DNA from: Takifugu bimaculatus
Taxonomy: Eukaryota > Chordata > Actinopteri > Tetraodontiformes > Tetraodontidae
Reading direction: 5' to 3'
DNA length: 64,000 nt
Assembly: GCA_004026145.2 (NCBI GenBank)
Contig: CP034975.1
Span: 2,830,398 to 2,894,397, forward strand
The notes beneath the pieces are model-generated. The model was not told the origin of the DNA and searched no databases. It worked only from the letters and a program-made list of their open reading frames with translations. A program made the translations under genes and the position numbers. Positions 1 through 13,400 of this stretch are shown in pieces. Numbering within the stretch: position 1 is the first letter of the stretch; every line of letters begins with the position of its first letter.

Positions 1-1439
1 CACAATTTAATTGCCTTTTGGGAATTAAGTGATTCTTGACTCATATTTAGAAGACGGTAAAAAACCTTCAAATATACACATCCACATATAAAGCGTGGCC
101 TGATTTGGATGTGAATGAAGAAGATGATCCTCACTTCTCCTACGTTGAGTAATCAAGCCCGAAAAGGCTGAAAAAACCTGCAGAGTAACTCATTTTGGAC
201 AGTGTCATTGTCGTTAAACAATTTTCAGACAGATGGATGTGCTGTTAAGAGGTGATTTTCAGGACAAGCGAGGAAGTGTGGCGAGACTTCTTCCACGTCC
301 GTGCAGTCTGAAGCAAAGCATACGTGACATAAATGGGCTGGGTGAAAAGACTTCAGTAGATCAAAAAAGCCTGACAAGAGCCATTATGAAGCCATTATTT
401 AATCTCCCATTCCAACGGTGAGTTGAAACACCCTCAGAGCAGCATTTAGCTGCGAGCAAAGAGACAACGCAGCACTTATGTTGACCTGAGACGTATTTGG
501 ACTCAATAAGGTTCCCATAAAACATCCGAAGGGGCATTCTGAGAGCACTTTAGACTGGCCGCCGGTCAAAGACACACATTAGGGCTCACACAGAGGGCAG
601 GAGGGCTGAAGTCCTGCTCATCTGGCCCCTAAAGCGCAGCACTTAACGAGCAGCTGTGAATTACGCCATATTTCGCCAAGGATGAGTATCAGTTAATGGG
701 TAATTCAGAGCGGCTTCACATGTGACCAAACAGGGCATGAGCTGGATAAATATCGGAGGGAACGGATGAGGGGGAAGATAGCGGTGCTCATTAGGCTGCA
801 GTTCAAAATGCTGTGGAGCGCTCATCCTCACTGACGCCGCAACAGTTTCAACCATGGGAACAGAGAGAGCACCTGACCAACAGTCAACCAGTGGATCTCC
901 TTTACACATCCACGTCAGTTTTGGGGGGGTTATTTGTTCACTGTAGTAATGAACATAAGCCTCTGCAACAAGGCCGTGGCAACTTCAAAATGAGACAAAG
1001 TGAGTACAAAATGGAGAGATAATTATTAGTGATTAGCAGATATGTTTCACAATGGTCCTGGGCCTTTCACACAGTGTACCCTGATAGTTGATGACAATTA
1101 TCCACGTGTGCTTATGTGTGTAGCTGGAAAAACAAAACACTTACGAGGGCAGTTTATTGTGTCCGAACAAAAGAAGGAGACTAAAAGGTCTTTGGTGAAT
1201 TATTTTACAAGGGTCCAAAAATTAGAAAAAAAAAATCCTTTTGTGATATTAAGTTTCCTTATGCTACTCCTTCTAAGGTTATACGCTTTAGCTTAAGTCT
1301 TCAAATGTATGTTATGTATGTTTCAATTTCACCAGTCATATTTAATTATGTTTTCTCTCGCTGGCCTTCAAGGCCTCTATCATTGGGTGAAAGAGGGAAT
1401 TAGGAGACACAAACACAAATCTAAATCTACATTTCCCAC
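1..1439. other. cps1: cps1 intron 32 (partial), no exon seen
   Basis: This stretch follows the donor of cps1 exon 32 on the minus strand and runs off the window. I searched it for the next expected exon (C-terminal end of the second ATP-grasp domain, then the MGS-like regulatory domain) and found none. The remaining ~190 residues (about residues 1311-1500 of the human protein) must therefore lie left of position 1. Small open frames here have no recognisable similarity. Confidence 0.75.
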
Positions 1440-4400
1440 CTTGATGCCAACAAAGTCGGTGGGAATGATGGGCCTCTCCAGGGAGGGCAGACTGGCTTCA
1501 TCCAAAGGTTCTCCCACCATGGCTTTGGTTGCCACGCTGATGAAGTCCACGCCGATGGTTTTGGACACAAACGGGAAGGAACGAGATGCCCTCAAGTTAC
1601 ATTCAATCACCTGCCAGTTAAAAGAATGACAAAACTCACTAAAATATAGATTTAATCAGTGAGGGTAGATGCACCATATCCGCCCATAATTTAGAATCTG
1701 AAGGTGATTTCAATTTGGAAGTGAACTACGTTTGATGCAACCGAGTGTGAAAAATTACCAGCTCTCATTTAGCCATACCCTCAGGAAATATTACCTACCA
1801 TGACATCATTGCCTTTAACCAGAAACTGAGTGTTAAAGGGTCCCGAAATTTCAAACGCCTGTGCAATTTTCCGAACGGCAATCTTAACCTTAATGAAGGG
1901 AAGAAAAAAAGAAATGCAACATAAAAGGACACATTTCACTGTAGGTCACCAAAAAATGCCGAAGGCTTCTGAACTTACCTTTTCTAGCGCCCCCTGGCTG
2001 ATAGTCTGAGTTGGAAGAATAAGAGTGGCATCCCCAGAATGGACTCCGGCATCTTCCACATGCTCGGTTATAGCATGGACCAGAACCTAGGCAGACACAG
2101 GCTAATTATGCATGTAGATCGGAGCGCAGATAAGCGTCAGAAATCCCTTCTCTGGGCTGTGCGGCTCCTTCAGCCTCAGTCACGGTCTCGTCTCGGATCA
2201 GAATCATCCAGACTTGGAGGCAGATGGCCTCCACACACAATTTTGTGTTTAGAAAGTCAACAAACATGAGGGAGTGCTGCATTCGGAGGAAACCAGCCAA
2301 AATTTACTGGAACAAAAACGGAATAAATGGGCTATATTTGTTCATGGATCAGCATGGAAACAAAGTATGTCGATATGGAGAATAAAACTTTCCGGCAACT
2401 CAACATTTCACCCTAAGGAAAGAAAATCTTAATCAGCAAGCAGCTGTGTGATTTTGTGTGTGTGTGTGAGCATGTGTGTGTGTGTGAGCATGTGTGTGTG
2501 TGTGAGCATGTGTGTCTGTAAATGAGCTGCCGTGTCATTAGCTCATTTAAACTGCTGCAAACCACAACATTCATTAGCACTCTTCAGATAGAGCCTGTAA
2601 TTAATACGTATTATCTGACTTTTACACACGCACACACACACGGGCCAGGAATAACGAGGCCTGTTTCGTATTCAATGAATGGACAGCTTGTTAATGTGAT
2701 ACTGAAGATAATGGAGGGGCTGCATTGAGGGGAAGTAGAGATGGAAAATGTACCATACAAGCAAAGAGCCCACGTTCACGCTGACACCCTTGAAATGACT
2801 CCCACTGCCTGAACAAAAGAACAACAGAGCGCACGTCCAGGATAAGTACCAAGGAGGATCCGTCGCCTACTGACGCTTAAAATGATAACACACTAAAGTT
2901 ACAGCACTTCTGGAAAGTTAAAGCAGCTTGGTATGAAGTGACTTTAGAAAAGCCTGAATATATAACACGCACAAATCGCAAATATATATAAGTTGAGACA
3001 TTTGATAAACTACTGGTGGAATCTGTAGTATTCATCAACTTTTAATGGAGGAACCAAATGTTTGTTGTGGATGGGTTCTTCTTTTTAGAGAAATTCCATC
3101 TCTAAACTTTTTTTTCCATTAGCTGTGCGACAGTTAATATCTCCAGGTTTAATCTGATTTATGTCCCCATCACATTAGTTTATGCATTGACAGTGACGGA
3201 AATGCTCTTTTTGCATTCTTTGCTCAATTTTGTCTTCTTTGTTTTTACTTCAACATTCTTGTGTGTATCCCCAACATAACATTACAGGGACCTGTGCCAC
3301 ATTTGTCTTTTAAAAAAAAAAAAACCTAAAGACGAGTTTTATACCGATCTAATCTAAAATGAAAAATTAATTTAGTATCACAGCTTTCCTGCACCTTAAT
3401 GTATTCCATTCTCCCGATCAGATCTGTCAAAGGTGCAATGTCTCTCCACGGAAAATGAATGAGATTACCTCCACTTTATTCATCCACAGTGCTAAATGTC
3501 TGTCCGGGGTGAAAAATATCTGAAGACTGGATAAATTCCAGGCTACAGAGATGAATAACAATAATACAGAAAATAAAAGTGCAGCATTAATGCTTTCCTA
3601 TAATGTCATATTTTACTCTAAAACTAAACTCCTGGGGTTCAGCTCACCCTGCCATCCTTTGCCACCGCGTCCACCTCCACCTCCCTGGCATCTCGGATGA
3701 ACTTGGTGATGACCACCGGGTGCTCCTGGAGGACACACAGCAGCAGTTTATTCTCTCAGCAGATCAGAAATGTCAACGCTGTCCAAAAACATCTGTTCAA
3801 TTTTTGCAATATCTTAATTTTAACTATTTGGAATTTGGAGTTTATTACACAAATTCTGATAAATTTGAAGAGAACCGAAATAAAGAAGGACCCTGGAAAT
3901 CTGGACAGAGATCCAGAAATAGGCAGCAGGTGAATGCATGAGAGAGTAAATGGCACCGTGATTCAGCTGACCTGGGCAGCAATTACAAGCAGATTCAATT
4001 AAACATGACGTGAGCAAAATGAAGATTAGGATTCTTGAAACTGCTGTTTGGTGGTGTGTTTATGTGCACATAACTTTACATTCTGCAGCATTAATCAAGT
4101 GAAAACATACAAAAACAACTATTGTGTGCATATTATCTCATCATTTCACCGCAAGTGAATCAGTAATAATTTCGAACCCCAGACCAGAGTTGTGTTTACA
4201 TCCTTCTGTTGGCTGGTGTGGTTGAAGAGTTCTCAGAAATGAAACTAAAACTCTGGTGGATGCAGATGAAGCCTAAAAAAGAAACCATTACATTGTGGTA
4301 CAAGAGCTCATTGATATTCCATTAGCAACCTTGTTTTGGTGTTTTAACCCCAGGTAGGAGCCACCAAATGGCTCAGAGGGCCCGCTGCCACCTGAGTGGC

Positions 4401-7400
4401 TGAGCAGGAGGAGACAGCCAAGAGAACTAGATGCTGAAGGCTTTAGCTTAGTGCAAACAGATGGATAAGCTAACCAGAGGACAAACATGTGACAGCAAAG
4501 CAGCAGAAAAAAAACACTGCACATTATATGGTGGTCTGTTACGCACATGCACAGACCTGCACAGAGTTAACACCAATCTCACCTGGGACACCTGAGAGGC
4601 CTCCTCCAAGAAGCGTTTCATCTCCTCCTCACCATGCGCAACATTCATTGCAGAACCACTGATGAGAGAGAGAGAGAAATGATGGTACAGAGAGGAGAAG
4701 TAAAATGCCACAAGAGAGGAAAAGATGCAACAAAAAAATATAAAACCACACATAAGCTTCAAAACACTCATTATTTCTGCGTTGCATCAGTACCACCACT
4801 GGGAACAAGGTCTGGAAACGGTCGGAATAAGAGAAACAGGGAGAAGCGGCTACAGTATTTGGGTCAAAAAGCACTGCGGGCTCTTGAAAACGAGTTCAGA
4901 ATTTAATCATTTAGAAAACAACAGATTTAGGCGGGTTTAGTTGCAGCTGTTTTGATTTTAGACTCCGAGCTGGACCGTCCTCGTCTATAAAAAGCAGAGA
5001 TTCAGAACTGCCACAGGCTCAGTTCAGGTTTTAATACCTTATCTGTGTGTTTCTCACACAGATACACACACACACAAAACCCCCAATGAATTTATTTGAA
5101 TTCCACCACGCATTCGGGCCCACAGTACAGTATGGTTTTATTGTGCACCAGCTGCTTTCTACTGTTCTCTGGAGCTTCAACGTTACAGCAGAAAAGATTA
5201 CACCCTGGCTGAGGGTTGGGAGCAGATTGAAACCAAAACAATCTCGCTTTTACAAGAATAAAGTGGCCATTTTTGAATGTTTTAAAGAGACGTAGATTAA
5301 AAAGCAACGGCTGAGATAAAAATGTGTTTTTTTCCCCCCCAACATGAAATAAGATTTTGGTAAGACAAGAAGGCTGGAGGACCGTGCACGAGTATGAAAA
5401 GAGGGAGTGAGAGCGCTTTTGGGGATGTGAAGAGATCAGAAAGAATTCACTTAACGCCAGCGCTTAAGACGGGGGGGGGGGGATCTTCCTCATTAAATAG
5501 TATCAACAGAGGTGTGATGTAATTGAATTAATTAACCTTATCAAGGAAACGCACAGCCGAGACGTGTCCCCAACGCGCCTGGATCAACCGCATGTGCCTG
5601 TAGGTCGACAAACTGATACCAACGATGTGTGTGTATTGTAATAAAATGCTGCTGTGCTTGATTAGCAATAGGTTGTTACCCCGATCACGCGGTGCCTGTT
5701 ATTAAGTGGCGAGGCAGCTGGCTGTGCAGCAGCTTTAACGGGATCAGAGAGAGAGGTGTAGCCATGTGGATAAGCTATAATATTAGATGAAGAGAGCGTA
5801 TGAAGCATTAGAGACAGGCAGCGCTGTGCTCTGCTCTGCGTGGACTTTTAATCCACTTCAATGCCAAAAAAAAAAAAGAATCACTTTAGAAATGCAGCCT
5901 TTTCAGTGTGAACCAGTTACAGAATTAAGATTTGCTCTTTTAAGAGCAAATTGCTGTCCCCATGGTGCGTTTAAGCTCACCTGAGAACGTAGGAGGGACG
6001 CAGCAGACAGGGGTAGCCCACCTGCTTGGCGAAAGCAAAGGCATCTTCCTGTGGAGATGGAGAAGAGCACAAGAGGAGGCTTGAAACTCAAAATAACCCA
6101 ATGAAGTCATTCTTTTCCCTTTCTCTGATGACATAAAATATTTAAGTAGCAACTCGGTGCTTCAATAGCAAGACTGATACTGCAGTTTCTCCCACTGGAT
6201 CACCACAGCTACACAGTCCCAACATCCCCATATGCAATGATTTCTTAGTGGGGTTTTCCTTTTTCTCATATCCTCTTTCATCAATTTCACAATTTTTGAA
6301 AGTTGTAGTTTGGTATTGAGAGCTCAAAGGATTATGGGCCAAGCTATTAAAATGTGTTGTGTCTGCTGTAGCAAAGAGTCGAGGATAGAATGCCCAGCAG
6401 CAGTCAAATGAGTCTGCACCACATGACTCACGGAGCAACAAATATTCTGCTCACTTCAAATGCCGCACACCTAAACTCAAAAACAATTCCTGTTTCCCGT
6501 TTACCTTAGAGGGGGGGAAGAAAAAACAGTTTAACCAACACAAATGCTGCAGAAAATGAAGCCTTTTCTTCAGTGTTAAAGAAATCCATCAATATTTAAA
6601 CAAACAGACTGAAATTTGCTTTGAACCACCGCAGCTTTCAGCCTCGCCCATCCTAAAGCGAGTTTGAAAGATTCCAACAAACAGCCAGAAATCTTCTCTC
6701 CAACTCACTACAAAGAAGGGGAGAAGTGGAAGGACGCAGCTGTAAGTCCTAATTCTGATCACAACCCTTTCTCTGTTCCTTCTCTCGGTACGCCCGGGCC
6801 TGTTCTCTCCATCATTAACCGCCATTTCCTCACCAGGTGGAGCGCCAATAACAAACACAAAGCCGTCCCCGCGGATGCAAACGAGGCATTTTCCCGCAGC
6901 GAATCCTGAATTATCCGAGCCCAATAAAAAGAACCATTTCTCCAGTCAACGGGGCGACAGAACATGCGGTTGGACTCTGGTGGGACACAGAACGTTATCT
7001 GTGTTTGTGTTGGCTAATCGCTCTTTCATGGGAGCTGAAAATATGAGTAAGACAGAGAAATAATGTTTCTGTACCGACAACACACACCTGTGCGTACTGA
7101 TACACCGTTATTAACTGAGGCCAGTGCTTCGGTATTGATGTTTGTCTTGCAGGTTAGGGGGTGGAAGTTTCTCAGTGATGAACTCTTTACATACTATACA
7201 TGTATACTTGTTGCTGATATCTTTCTCACCAGGGAGCTGAGGGCCCTCCAGGGGGCCTGAGCCACTCCAAGGTCGTCAAGAATGCTGGAGAAAACGGATC
7301 GCTCCTCAGCCCGGTCAATCTGCAGGGGGCTCGTCCCCAGAATCTTCACCCCGTTCATGTGCAGGGGGACGGCTAGGTTGTTGGGGATCTGGCCTCCGAC

Positions 7401-7424
7401 TGATACGATGCTTCCAGAGCAAGC
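1440..7424 (-). CDS. cps1: cps1 exons 26-32: second ATP-grasp (carbamate phosphorylation) domain, incomplete at the end
   Basis: Exons 7230-7424, 5981-6048, 4583-4658, 3648-3725, 1979-2086, 1799-1888 and 1440-1610 encode residues 1049-1310. Segments seen are VSVGGQIPNNLAVPL, GTSPLQIDRAEERS, CLLRPSYVLSGSAMNV, EVEVDAVAKDGR, HVEDAGVHSGDATL, PTQTISQGALEK, SGPFNTQFLVKGNDV and ECNLRASRSFPFVSKTIGVD. In the family this domain phosphorylates carbamate. The chain stops at the donor at 1440, before the regulatory C-terminal domain that binds N-acetylglutamate. Confidence 0.95.
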
Positions 7425-10400
7425 CTAACGAGGAGTCAGCGGCAGGTAGGATATGAGAACAAGAGGTGGGAAGAGAAGGGACAGGAAGAGGGATGATATA
7501 TCAATGTCTTAAACCTCAAAACAGGACAATCCATTAACTAACTGTATGTGTTCTTGTTACATTTGAGTACAAAACTACTTACTGGTACTCGACTAGCAAA
7601 GCATCAAGAATTGGTTTTAAGGTTGAGATCAAAATGGGGTGTAGGTTAGGGTCACGGTTTAGCTTTCATGGTTAGGGTTAGGGTAAAGGACTGGGGAATA
7701 CATCATGTATATAAAGTCCTCACAAAGATAGAAAGTAAAAGGGCATGTGTGTTTGACTGCCTCAGTCTGTGAGAATACCACCATTTCTTCCTCATCCAAA
7801 AAGAGATGCTGTTTCTATGGCAACACCAGTTTGTATCTCTTCATTACTTATGGACCTGCCCTTCTGTCCATGTCCAGGGTTTATCACTGATCTCTTATGC
7901 CTCGTTCATATCTCTCTAACACACATGCACACACACTTCTTTGTACTTCTATTTTTGTGAGGACTTCTATACACATAATATATTCAACTGCCCCTTAACC
8001 TCAGCATCACAACTAACCCTCCTGACCATAACAGTCCTTTGAAGTTGTGAGGAAAATGTCCTCACTTCCCAAAAATATACGCACCTTTCTAGCAGACTGC
8101 AGTATTTAGTGCTCAATATGTAGCAAATACAAGAACACACACACACATGGAAGATGCAGGAGGAGGCTGCTGCTGTGAGGGAGCGATTGATGGTAATGAC
8201 ATCACCCTAACAAACACTTCATCACACGCTGATCCTGTTCCTGCTTTACTGGATTACAATAGCTGGGGGGGGGGGAATCAATGGTCATTAGTGCGAAATC
8301 ACACACAGGCAGAAAGAAACACATGACAAAAGAGAAAACCAACAGTTTTGTAAATCAACTGTCATGACCTGCCCAATGGTCACATATGTAAAGCATATAA
8401 CCAAACAAATACTGGGCAAATGATAATCACCACATTTTATTGTTTTTCTTTGCTTCTTTCCCCTCTAACAACAGTCCCAGCCATGCTGCTAAAGCACACA
8501 TACACATATTAAAAATATTGTTCCACTTCATCTGAGGCCATAATCATTTCTTCTTGCACATACTGCACGCTGATCAATACTTTGCTCAGTGGAAACTCTG
8601 AAAGAAATGACGCAATATTTCAATCTAGTTTACCCCCTGAATAATGAGTGCGAACCCGAGTCTCAACCGCTGTCCTTCTCTCCTCCTGATCCATGCTGAC
8701 ACACTCTTCCATGTGCTCACCTCCTGTTCGCTGATATCCAGGATACGTTCCAACGTCAGCTCCTCAAAGTAAAGGCGATCGCACTCATCGAAGTCGGTGC
8801 TGACCGTCTCGGGGTTGTGGTTGACCACCACCGTCTTCTTGCCCATTTGTCTCAGAGCTCGGAATGCTGGAGACAGCGCACCAGTCAAACTCCACGCTGC
8901 TGCCTGATGGAAGACGCAACAGATGGGTTTAAGGTAGCCGGCAAAGAAAAACTATAAGGGGGATTGTTTTTAGATCTAAGGAAGACTGCTGAAGAGTAGA
9001 AGAAGGCCCACGCACCGATGTGGTAGGGTCCACAACCCAGAACCATGATGCCTCGGTCATTAAAGTCCAAATCGTGCTCCTGAAGGATCAGAAAGATTGT
9101 CAAAACATTCTCTTCTGCTCATCAGTGATCCCTAAATGTCAGAGCAGCATACCCGCCCGTGATAGGTGCAGTACAGATAGTTGGTCATCGCTGGATACTC
9201 TGCTGCCAGTGTGTCGATCTAAGATGGGAGAAAAGGGTCATTCTGAGGTCTGCATGTTCTTTTAGCCATCACCAGTCCTCACCTGTTTGACCCAGGGCTT
9301 GATGCCATGATTCAGCCTCAGCCCTCTGGCTTCTCTCTCGCTGGTGCCCAAAATCTGACCAATCTGACGGTCAGAGAAGCCGTCCTGTTTGGCCTTCAGC
9401 AGCAGCTCCGTTGGTATAGAAATACTGCAGGGAGCCGCAGTAAGAAGAGGAAATTACTGACCACAAGTGTCACGCTAACCTCTCCAAACACCAGTATTGT
9501 TGTGATTTATAAAACTAATAAAATTTATAGAAATTTATTAAAGCCACTTTTTTCCCATCAATGTACCTTTTGCTGATTTATGGCAATCAATATTTCACAA
9601 CTCGGGTGTCATTAATTGTCTTCTTTGAGTCTGTTTTCAGCCTCTGCTCTTCTTTTCAGTGATTGAGGCATTAGCATCATCACTGCAGACAACGGTTAAA
9701 CAAAACCACCTCTCTGACACCAAGCATTTAAATGCAGAGCGGGGCTGATGAAAAGAATGCTACCGAGGAAGACGACGAAGCGGATTTTGTTTTCTGATGT
9801 CAACCTCTGTCGTAAATCTGTTTATTTTCGGATCTGCGTTGAGAAAAGGTTCAATCCAACAAGTGGGTTGTGACTGGTGGCCGGGCAGAGAGCAGCACGT
9901 TACAGAGATCAATACCGCATCAACAAAAACAGACCCAGGAGTGAGCGCAGCAGGCCGGCAAGTGCAGCCATCTGAAACCCATTTTAAAATCAATACAAAT
10001 TTTATGGGAGCTCAGAGGTTACATTGAAAACCGTTGCCAGAAATAAAGTTGGGCATCCAGAGGCACTTATGAAGTGAGGCAACCGGGCAATTTTGTAAAT
10101 AAAAATAGATTTTCTGACTGAAATTTAAAGAATTGCCTCCTACACAGTGTAGCTGCAGTCAGGTCTTATTGGTTATCCACATTTTCCACAACCATAGATG
10201 CCGTTTAGAGAAAATGATGAGAGTGAAAGACAGAAGGACGTGAATTGATTTAACTTAATGTTCTAACGATCATGAGTTAGTAAATAATCATATACAATTA
10301 AAGGAATGCTAAGCAAGAACGGCTGGTCGGACATCTCATATATGTTGAAGGATAGGGTTAGGGTGCAACATTTTGCACATGCTATTAGTCAAACATGGCA

Positions 10401-13400
10401 GCCTGGCGTTAAAAAAATGTTGAAATTTGGTTTCTCTGAAGGTGACAAATCACAGTGTTTCCTGCTGCATTATTTCTTCCATGCCCTGTTTAATTAAGCT
10501 AATTAAGAGTCATTTCCATGTGGCATGGAGGAAAAAACAAAAGGATTGCAGATTCCAGGTAAACCACATCTTGCTTCTCTCTCCTCCATAGCTGAAATAT
10601 TTATGGCCCTGTAGAATAACATCTGAAATATCAGTGCGCGTGCCTGTGCTGAGAAATCACAATGAAAGCAGAGCAGAGCAGAGCATGCACTAACTCGGAA
10701 TCATAACCAGGAAAGAAATGTTGATCCGGGAGTTCAGTGAACTGCTGAATGGAAAACAAATGGAAGTGATACAAAGTAGCTGCGTATGAATGGTGGACCA
10801 GTATTTGCTTGGTTCTTATTACCACAGCGAGGCGTTGGTGTGCGCGGCTAGCAGAGCAGCTGTAACAGGAAGTTTCAGTATCAAGTGGCAAACAAAAAAT
10901 ATGTCTGGCATGAATCAGAAGAGCTGTGAAGAACGTGGTACGTCCAAGACATTCTGGCACAAAACTTGCTTTTTTAATCTTTTTGTGAGGCTTTGTGAAG
11001 TTTTCATTTGTTTCAAGTGTTACAGGAAGGATAGCTGAGAAATGTGCGTGTTAAATTTGTCATTAAATGTCATGGCTGAATGCTGGCAAAATATATTCTA
11101 GTATGACTCATGTCATATAGTCTTGACTCGTGTCATATTGTCTTATTTGAAAGAGCGTCTTGTCATCTTTATGAATGGAATGGCCTCCGACATATCCTAA
11201 AAGCCCGAGTGTCTCATCAGAGGAACAATGAGCTGCAGACCAGCAGAGCCTGAAGCCCACCTGCACTGGGCTCCACACTTCATTGGTCTGGCAGCAGGCT
11301 GTTTCCTATCCCCCCCCCCCTCCAGAGGCAGCGGAGCCTACTACAGTCATTCATGATTAAGCAGCAGGGTGAGGAGCAAAGCAGGAAGCAGCAGGTAACC
11401 CGTGGCTCAGGTGTGAATATTCACAGTGACCCAAAAGGTAAGATCCCGAGGGTGAGGAGGGGGCCTCTGGAGATGAGGCAGGAAAACAGACAATTTACCT
11501 GTGTTCACATTATGCCAAAGCTGTGGGCCTTTAATCCCCTCCTCCCTTTTTTGTTTCTTTCCATATTAAAGACATGAGGACAACCTCAGCAGCAAAGGGT
11601 CAAGATTGAGCTGCCAATCACAGGCCGAAGATCAAACGACGAGAGCAGTGAAGCACACTCTGCTCCAGAAGAAGAACCTGGTTGTAATTAAATCTATTAA
11701 AACCAGATGCTCTAAAAGTCGCAGTTGGACCTACTTTTACGGACAAGATATGATTTATTGTTCTCAGGAATGAAAGTCTGAAAGTACAAAAAGCTCCATT
11801 GTAGAGTTCATTATAGCAAGGATATATTTAGATTTCATTCTCTCATACCCTGCACATCCCCAGCCTTTAACGCAGCCTTGAACAGCACAGGAGCTTTTTG
11901 TGCATTCAGGAACTGAGCACCAACGTTCCTGTTGCTCCCTGCTGGAAAACTTTAACTGGAGTCCTGCTGCATCTCGTGTCTCTGCAGCCTAATTTAGCGC
12001 AATATTGCATCATAAATCCGTTAATCTCCATCTAGGGGCGCAATTCAGTCCCCATGAAAGGGAAACATTTGTCACAGACTTGTTAGAGTAAATGCTTTGA
12101 AATGCAAGAAATTAGCTCGGTTTATTTTTTTCTACTTTGTAACGCCTCTTGTTTCTTTTAGACTTTTTGGTGAATAATTGAATGTAAATAGAAATGATTT
12201 ACGGTAATTCTCCATTGTCATAAAATGATTAAATATTATTATACGGCTGACACTTCCAGATTGTTTATGAAAATATTTCAGAAGATACTCCTTTTCTTGG
12301 TTTTACCAGCACAAATCATGTTAGTATTTTTGTGACAATGGTGGGGGTTGTGTTCATTTCACTAAAGAAAAATGCGATTTTGAAACTGAGCCGAAATATT
12401 CATGATCTTGTTTTTATCGTGGCTGCTGCTGCTGCTGCTGCTGCTGCTATGAAAAACACCTCCTCTGTTGGATTGTGATTTATTCCTTTAATTTTGAATG
12501 CTCTTCGCGCTGTGCAAGCATTTTTCACCTCACATCTGCTCCTCTTTGAGCAGCCTGACCGCCTTGTTCAAACACCAACAGTCTCCCCACTCGGGCTGTT
12601 TTCCAGTCTACCTTTGACCTTTGCCCCCATTGTGTCAGATCCTTAGTCACCCCCCCCCCCCCCCCCCGCCCCTAGTTCCACCAATGCCAAACATGATCAG
12701 GACTGAAACAGAGCTTTACCTGTTGTAGTTTGCCAGGTTGTGCTCCAGCTCGGTTATCCTACGCAGTTTGTGGAGGAACCACTTGTCTATGGCCGTCAGC
12801 TCGTAGATGCGATCGACACTCATGCCGCTGTGAAGGGACTTAATCGCAGAGATGGAACAGATTTAAATGGAGCAACAATTTTCATCAACGGGAGTGCACA
12901 AATCACAGGTTTCACTCACTTCCAGCAGGTTATCAAATCAAATGCTGATGAAAACATGGTGGCAATAATTTAAAATAGACAGGTGCAGGAGGACTGTAAT
13001 TGCCACTTTTATCCATCAAAGTTTCTGGACACAGTGGAGCAGAAGCCACACAAAGATCGTTTGTGAATATTTGCTAAAAACCAAGCATGCTGAAGGCTGA
13101 TCTCTGAATGACAAAACAAAGAGCATGGTCTAACAGGGACTTGCTCATTTAAATCACATTTTAAAATAATGTCTGACTGCAAAAAGGTCCCAACTTGAGT
13201 GGATTCATTGGATCAATCTGCTTGATTTTATTTAATGCTTCTACGTCCAACTACATGGTTCAATGTCATTAATATCAACTAAATTTGCAAATAATTATAT
13301 TTTTAATGTCGTTGTTGCCTGAGGGATAAAGCTGAAACACCAACAACACTGAGAACATTTATCTACTTTTCCTACTGTATCTTTTGTCTTCAGGGGAAAA

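Noticed and set aside
7660..7690. Interstitial telomere (TTAGGG) array
   Set aside because: Only about two and a half units, and embedded in a dispersed repeat that recurs nearby.
12421..12448. CTG/CAG expansion
   Set aside because: Only about nine units deep in a cps1 intron; an ordinary microsatellite.
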